Of a DNA stretch of 10,607 nt, positions 9,201 through 10,607 are shown piece by piece (the first letter of the stretch is position 1; every line of letters begins with the position of its first letter). The position numbers and the translations under genes were made by a program. The notes under the pieces are model-generated. The model did no database searches. It saw nothing but the letters and a program-made list of their open reading frames with translations, and was not told the origin of the DNA. Origin of the DNA: an uncultured Christensenella sp. (lineage in GTDB: Bacteria > Bacillota > Clostridia > Christensenellales > Pumilibacteraceae); contig CAJTNI010000034.1 of the NCBI GenBank assembly GCA_910577945.1, forward strand, positions 1 through 10,607, read 5' to 3'.

Positions 9201-10607
9201 GCGATTATGTTGTCGGCTTTGTTGTTGTCGTAATAGTTGGACGTGTTTTTGAGCGCGACCAGCGCGTTCTCGCGCGTGACCGATATATATTCGTTGCTCG
9301 GAACTTTGATGAATTGCGGCGCGTCGGCTGTGGCGCGCGTCACAAATGACGGAACCGTGCCGTCGAGGTCGTACGCAATTTCGTTGATATTGATATCTAC
9401 GTAATTATTGTGCCCGAGCGCGGCATTCTCGTCCATGTACAGCTCGGCAAACGGCTCTTTGGCAATGCCCGTATTTATCGCGCCGGACGACGCATAGTAA
9501 GGACGGGTATTGGCAATCTTGAACACGAGCCTGATAGTAGTGTTGGCACTGCCGATTACCGCCTTGGTCGATTTTTCGCACGTCTTTGCGGTAACGATAA
9601 GCGACACGTACGTAGCCGTCGTAGGACGCTGCGACGTGGGTTTAATCGTAATCGACGCGCCCAAGCCCGTCGAGCCGTACGTACCCGTATCGAGATTTTT
9701 GGTGATTGTGTAATAAGTATTCGATGCGTTGGCGACCGAGTCTATACCGACAACGTCGTAACTCGTGTCCGCGTCGTAGTAAATATCCTTGGCGTACACC
9801 GTAAACCCGCCCGTCCTGTTGGGAGTGAGCGGCTGCGGTATAAACACCGTGGGAACGTTTGCCGAGGTATTGTAGATATGTCCGTTGTTTGCATAGTCGT
9901 ACACGGTATCGGTTTTATCCGAATTGCCCACGCGGTAGTTGTACGCGGTCAAGCCCGTGCCGTACGTATATTCCAAATAGTTGCCCCTGTCGGTGACTTT
10001 GACCGCGCCGCTCGGCAACGGATACTTGGACGTGTCCGTAGTCGTGCTATATACGTTGATTGCGCCGTCGCTCACGCGCAGCGTAAACTTGATGACCGAC
10101 ATCGTACGCGCCTTGGTGGTTGAACCGAAATTATCGCGCACCTTGGCGTAAAGCACCAAATCGCCGTTGACGGTAGACGTATTGCCCTCCGCCCCCGCGC
10201 GCGGGTACTTTTTGATATTCGTAATTAAAATCTGCGAAGAATTGACGACCTTCCAATCTATGAAATTGGTCGCAAGCGTAGTGCAAGCGGTGTTAAGGAA
10301 CAAGCCGCTCTTGCCCGCGCCCACGTTGTTGCCCGTCGTGAGCGTGTCGTACGCGTTGGCGGTGCCGTCGGTAAAATACACGCTCGTCTTGGGCGAGCCG
10401 TCGGGGTCTTCCGCAATCACGGACGGAGCGACGGAAACGCTCTTGTTCGTGCCGCGCGTGCCGCCCTGTATAATCGCATTCTTGGTTTTGGGCGGGTCGG
10501 TGATTTTTACAATGGTAAAACGCGCGTAGCCGTGCCCCTCGCGATTGCCGTTAGTGCCCGCAATGTTCGTAAGCGTGTTTTTGACGAAACCGCTGCCGCC
10601 CGCCGCC
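296..10607 (-). CDS. Giant cadherin-like/Ig-like repeat surface protein with C-terminal membrane anchor, 5' end cut off by the window
   Basis: Seen: the frame is open from the right edge to TAA at 296-298, giving 3,436 residues. Residues are numbered here from a GTG at 10418-10420. That GTG is not the start: the frame stays open for 62 codons upstream (ending ...SVSVAPS before it), has no Shine-Dalgarno there, and the upstream part already looks like module sequence. Modules repeat two signatures. The first is a penultimate strand like FxVSDxxG (e.g. LRFSVSDGYTS, VVFRVSDAHGATS, KVRDNFGS). The second is a closing strand and linker like VxVxNxAP (IANTRP 302, VHSSAP 502, VLNAGP 925, VENTAP 1062, VENSKP 1602, YRNEAP 1994, VLPSAP 2202, VANSAP 2540, VENDTP 2708, VDNTAP 2856, ENHAPEL 3125). 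Acidic DxDGD-like sites (AKDIDGDILSF, AYDLDGT, EDPDID) occur in many modules. Known: these signatures are typical of bacterial cadherin-like domains (Big_9/Cadherin_5/CADG type), which are often calcium-stabilised and adhesive. Inferred: an extracellular stalk or adhesin. Cysteines are sparse, about 19 by eye. No catalytic domain is recognisable. No signal peptide can be seen because the N-terminus is missing. Existence of the gene is nearly certain; the adhesion role is a family-level guess. Confidence 0.95.
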   Translation of the reverse strand, partial: AAGGSGFVKNTLTNIAGTNGNREGHGYARFTIVKITDPPKTKNAIIQGGTRGTNKSVSVAPSVIAEDPDGSPKTSVYFTDGTANAYDTLTTGNNVGAGKSGLFLNTACTTLATNFIDWKVVNSSQILITNIKKYPRAGAEGNTSTVNGDLVLYAKVRDNFGSTTKARTMSVIKFTLRVSDGAINVYSTTTDTSKYPLPSGAVKVTDRGNYLEYTYGTGLTAYNYRVGNSDKTDTVYDYANNGHIYNTSANVPTVFIPQPLTPNRTGGFTVYAKDIYYDADTSYDVVGIDSVANASNTYYTITKNLDTGTYGSTGLGASITIKPTSQRPTTATYVSLIVTAKTCEKSTKAVIGSANTTIRLVFKIANTRPYYASSGAINTGIAKEPFAELYMDENAALGHNNYVDININEIAYDLDGTVPSFVTRATADAPQFIKVPSNEYISVTRENALVALKNTSNYYDNNKADNIIATGDASAQSWFTGESGIATGFNSRVLADANDASAAENACITYQYIGTDTLRLTARAATQNMYKTAGRTGDFYIMVRVSDAGDAGDYGIWFPIAVKVHSSAPRTPSAPADFTLGFDEYAQSVDGQTVAGAGNPRGVDVTTVGYVVDGVLNGVGTQTSGDISSPEKQSVPFVTDNDAFQYAPYNPDGTIDTNFARCERELNDVVMLNGSYAVGDVINADDETSAFFKLTAVKLYANNNVFKGLSAAQRAALGITPESGTSYSSFIGFRITPVRATDNYYFRYDVEVVDSHGVTAAVPVYVKVENRTLNRRLDVTYDDAGKPNNFDEAYSINTTSYGKYENDAGLVGDKYINYTVKKSDVIRITPYDLAYDFDTPYEFSGSDSNIKTGASNPEHADFAAAAGIITNNFSTIRRTLAPGSDPADEPFAVGTKAQQLTFTNTESLKSSIRVYKNYLGAVGTDASSTDEEISDVVKESVTVDGTIYAVPCIEIEAKSRTGSGLLTLRFSVSDGYTSINYVISVTVLNAGPQLADNQVGKCWRMTAGSSTSDIVANSWQFRVGEVAKDIDGDILSFVSGSVKIVSLVNGEYVTTATDSLGNEYELSQFIDAVLTKNDTGEDVILVTARSSTQLFDTPIFVEFKVSDGYRAQPRTSVLHVQLEVENTAPSLVTTELIIDENENYNWDIKYEDTAEKTMERYIVNSAELYDYIPVSSSNKIMLFNDVDATQYALLNPYNGFPEDNGANHTAGLVAKYVGTDGIITSDAFEGLGVSDPLTQAAYKNAAVLYTPTYTAGTTENNDTYIKLEIVYYEKKADGVFGELSATSGEEIKKSNYWAIRIVDTCNSSEVGKPTQIAIAIKDNHHGNTIYEGNIPEGAEHRPEVAEHRSDVTICNFYYRYLSPGITVMHEYYRSDGKVDASTIVTGKSDGEYVLDIDALNTSNHTYLFKDGVVPSSQSGLQEAAYADDYKYLYYASTKRTTVSTPEGNKTNVEFVPKVFADSKENAFYYRPVEVAGSEQAEANVATVMPISYVAMPTGYNTESGTENGTHVIFGNAYTSQQSSQNTLWDNGAEYVNWNEAVVFQNLTLTDSAGNEWSGRYTEKGKRLNDNPYIDIRYVACQTVLNGDLVNKKRYGVSANNTIAEFDWKVAGTDDTSKFREDKFGFSFTRKRDEERPSGLLKLTIELKTNDVGSAAVSVPVEISVENSKPVHVKYNNEFSYYLNNLSVKMRTSDSTGKYVELLRDGDQSVLDKNLGEGTDKHTVSYVDYDSTDVMKFLMSTATDKKLAGELSASDYAYIKNKTNAFSADGWSTYFNNSITPDYENFVPNPGYRNFFEVSPENGAASVLQFIPTAKTDIDLKGKTKAEITKILDLNHLAIDKDVNGNYVTNGNGGYDIYYPYRILFYDDLNGDGITNGLFFTAVIKVYIVNDEIKADSTVAPNEEYTDDGERMSYATYKFSLTKNINSSVDVSSFLIDNDIVLTEDTGTFAVESSDEWLALKKDKETGAEFTGDDLLDASKNKQLVKDYLVMPTDLNSANNVLEGVEKLSSIKVSVSGTSDTTLVFTATSAFSGNISIKYTFSDSRGESVVVVFKITYRNEAPKANRVTFGGSDTISIVMHTYDTVVFHVADSNEFSVDTNGGFKSPTYFDYAQTGNVDINPANAGSRRNSDYYESGFSYPTATAKNMLDSFGYFAGTIDDATKTGNSLIIGEDDAASTLRFVRSAGGFPVGSFTAAGGSGVDFMRKFKVTASNFLATENTCGTANIEKRAMSVSVKALGVVTNAIYTLPLSDNGTTTEIKVIITVLPSAPTVDDKNSANLGKPNTQYDWIAPDGNITETYTYNVNLAYGDVKDIRLSAFMKDVDMDDSSRFYLPDIYSGSCFKIVNPAGVNAVVAEQVSNDADIKFLRLRATDYIPAEGEFATVVFRVSDAHGATSDEITFKVFVAPREMNVVASSIAREYEFNIMSYADYIADGDEEKTVELDLVSASGGAVINDADYDAPSALYDVAIYARFYLEEEPNTGLSIPREYKNMTEFNEEFKKNKYELHIADVIQAHGTDSFGVHFSNNDRANYVKRFFDVKPSEDGKKLLFTPKSATIGATGGLDKLRFCIKIGKQYTHTVSDGGVNTTAYTRETDAFVRISVANSAPVAIGNSSINYGYPLLENDVNRQADFLSFRGAKGDSLTWKLFDKDDEFFGLFYDYDMLNVVDGKGRETLSYGAARVLPSYTDPETGKTYQTPADAMSTTDPVLLFDADKETFTITIKRKVNPGIPGPEGAAASTLVPVEVSCMDVIGSQSAPATTVKTVILVTVENDTPEFKQVSSDNLKYTIEYDDFDGYVMRASIRTGDTLNVRLADIIDDADIDMDAYFFRNTGAENCFVELDVGASRDIVGVTGSGTSAALFSYTVGRGTNAYNTSTVNEIRITCKSAERGAVAVAELSFYDSTRVACTSRMKVYLTVDNTAPKAISENKVITLMGLKADATEDEVKAATFIDNIIHYVTDINPNDAVDAENSDSKTYVYISEIQVYLVGDVESPIMYGPGVETVKTDPVTGETETIKAVSVCSANWNDTEHHQKFYIELAAGVYGTQKIRFTVNDGGYYDGTEAGINDFQETYVDITVIVTCPIDVNNLPEFGVANKVTRKVTPELLLNKDDDEHRHAADGYVIKNITVADGSPLTITSAPAADGSGATEWFITANYITGAPAEITVTFDVGGKEVVQVLTVNITENHAPELRIGDSVMFSKGNGDLDNNNMVVIKPTDWFEDPDIDDVMRFVSPVKTKVSAYVDAHIDGGNIVLKFNGRGTTELTLNITDLSGTLYQHTIIIGCTDIPELNAWNSIVAKIQSNPLMWAIIAGGILLLIILLIIIIVVVRKKRRIRLEIEALLASEAELEEDMLRLSGGAVPYRSYGYLPPTTQTMNDPNLMLGTQAAPPPNSLQLNAGVGQPAQGAQPAAPDASAPQQSASAPIGNDGFNPDDF
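299..595 (-). other. Cytoplasmic tail: charged helix then Pro/Ala/Gln-rich disordered segment
   Basis: The tail from residue 3269 to 3374 is about 106 residues, including the basic cluster. Residues 3276-3295 (LEIEALLASEAELEEDMLRL) have a hydrophobic/acidic pattern suggesting a continuous helix or short coiled coil extending from the membrane. After SGG comes a Tyr-containing patch (YRSYGYLPP) and then about 65 residues dominated by Pro, Ala, Gln, Ser and Asn with no predicted fold. The protein ends in an acidic NDGFNPDDF. Such a tail could bind a cytoplasmic partner or oligomerise the receptor; no known signalling domain is present, so its role is unknown. Confidence 0.8.
596..688 (-). other. 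C-terminal transmembrane helix and basic stop-transfer cluster of the giant protein
   Basis: Residues 3245-3268 form an uninterrupted hydrophobic stretch (LMWAIIAGG, then a run of Leu/Ile/Val), followed directly by RKKRRIR (3269-3275). By the positive-inside rule this puts the repeat array outside and the C-terminus in the cytoplasm (type I topology, assuming an N-terminal signal peptide beyond the window). It is not a sortase sorting signal: no LPXTG-like motif precedes the helix, and far more than the usual few residues follow it. Confidence 0.92.
737..1366 (-). repeat. Two regularly spaced membrane-proximal modules (about 100 residues each) bounded by PEF/PEL linkers
   Basis: Within the giant protein, three linkers NNLPEF (P at residue 3029), ENHAPEL (P at 3129) and CTDIPEL (P at 3228) lie 100 and 99 residues apart. 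The two modules between them carry the expected penultimate-strand motif (VTFDVGGKEVV and LTLNITDLSGTLY) and, in the second, an acidic site (WFEDPDIDD preceded by GNGDLDNNN). This is the size of a minimal cadherin-like or Ig-like sandwich, so these units best show the basic fold. The last linker is followed by about 16 residues and then the membrane helix. Confidence 0.65.
4982..5008 (-). other. Calcium-loop-like motif DLNGDGITN inside the repeat array
   Basis: Residues 1805-1813 read D-L-N-G-D-G-I-T-N, matching the DxNxDGxxN core of dockerin/EF-hand-like calcium loops. It sits in a module between the linkers at 1602 and 1825, just before the strand FFTAVIKVYIVND. Only one copy is visible, and position 12 of the loop is Phe instead of Asp/Glu, so it is not a dockerin pair. 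It more likely serves as a local metal site in an extracellular module. Confidence 0.5.
6563..6604 (-). repeat. 21-bp in-frame tandem duplication encoding PEGAEHR-PEVAEHR
   Basis: Two adjacent 21-base units, 6563-6583 and 6584-6604, differ at a single base (a versus c at the fourteenth position). In the coding frame they give PEGAEHR and PEVAEHR (residues 1273-1286). It is the only DNA-level duplication I noticed within the coding region, and the near identity points to a recent slippage event. It lies just after the degenerate linker IKDNHHGN, in an apparent surface loop or linker. Confidence 0.9.

Larger units (their letters stand above)
1367..10607 (-). repeat. Array of divergent long cadherin-like modules (protein-level repeats)
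   Basis: Linker motifs recur at residues 302, 502, 706, 925, 1062, about 1258, 1602, 1825, 1994, 2202, 2342, 2540, 2708, 2856 and 3019. Outside the irregular 1258-1602 interval, the spacing is about 137 to 223 residues. Modules are recognised by the paired strand motif and N-x-A/T/K-P linker; several linkers are degenerate (VENRTL 706, IVNDEI 1825, VAPREM 2342). I see no DNA-level identity between modules, so the duplications are old or the modules were recruited separately. Module lengths beyond about 100 residues imply large loop insertions or two domains per interval. The boundaries are motif-based and approximate. The array continues past the right edge. Confidence 0.6.

Noticed and set aside
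10418..10420. GTG as the start codon of the giant gene
   Set aside because: The frame is open for 62 more codons to the window edge, there is no Shine-Dalgarno upstream, and the upstream residues belong to the module pattern.

Overview
The window is almost entirely one gene. A single reading frame on the minus strand runs from the right edge (10607) to a TAA at 296-298. It is open for 3,436 codons, and its beginning lies outside the window. The visible protein is a giant secreted or surface-exposed chain of divergent beta-sandwich modules of the bacterial cadherin-like/Ig-like type. It ends in one transmembrane helix, a basic stop-transfer cluster and a cytoplasmic tail of about 106 residues. 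No other protein-coding gene can be supported.

Layout from left to right: 1-241 is non-coding and holds a small inverted repeat at the window edge (1-15), a perfect 29-bp tandem duplication carrying hairpins (123-180) and decayed copies of the same CAAGCC element up to about 235. A strong intrinsic terminator (242-284) closes the giant gene 11 bases after its stop. 299-616 encodes the cytoplasmic tail and 617-688 the membrane helix. 737-1366 encodes two regularly spaced membrane-proximal modules of about 100 residues. From about 1367 to the right edge the protein has longer modules, about 137-223 residues apart, joined by V-x-N-x-A-P-like linkers. One stretch (about 5618-6649) does not fit the pattern and contains a 21-bp in-frame tandem duplication.

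Organism: the gene is moderately GC-rich with G/C favoured at third positions, and it almost never uses TTA, CTA or TCA codons. The protein shows no sortase signal, dockerin pair, choline-binding repeat or SLH domain in the visible part. A giant modular surface protein with a membrane anchor and no LPXTG would fit an uncultured gut or rumen Bacillota (Clostridia-like) genome, but this is a weak inference and no phylogenetic marker is present.

How it works together: only one gene and its terminator are visible, so no operon or pathway can be reconstructed. The architecture (long extracellular repeat stalk, one membrane pass, helix-plus-disordered tail inside) suggests adhesion or contact sensing, but no ligand or activity can be read from the sequence.
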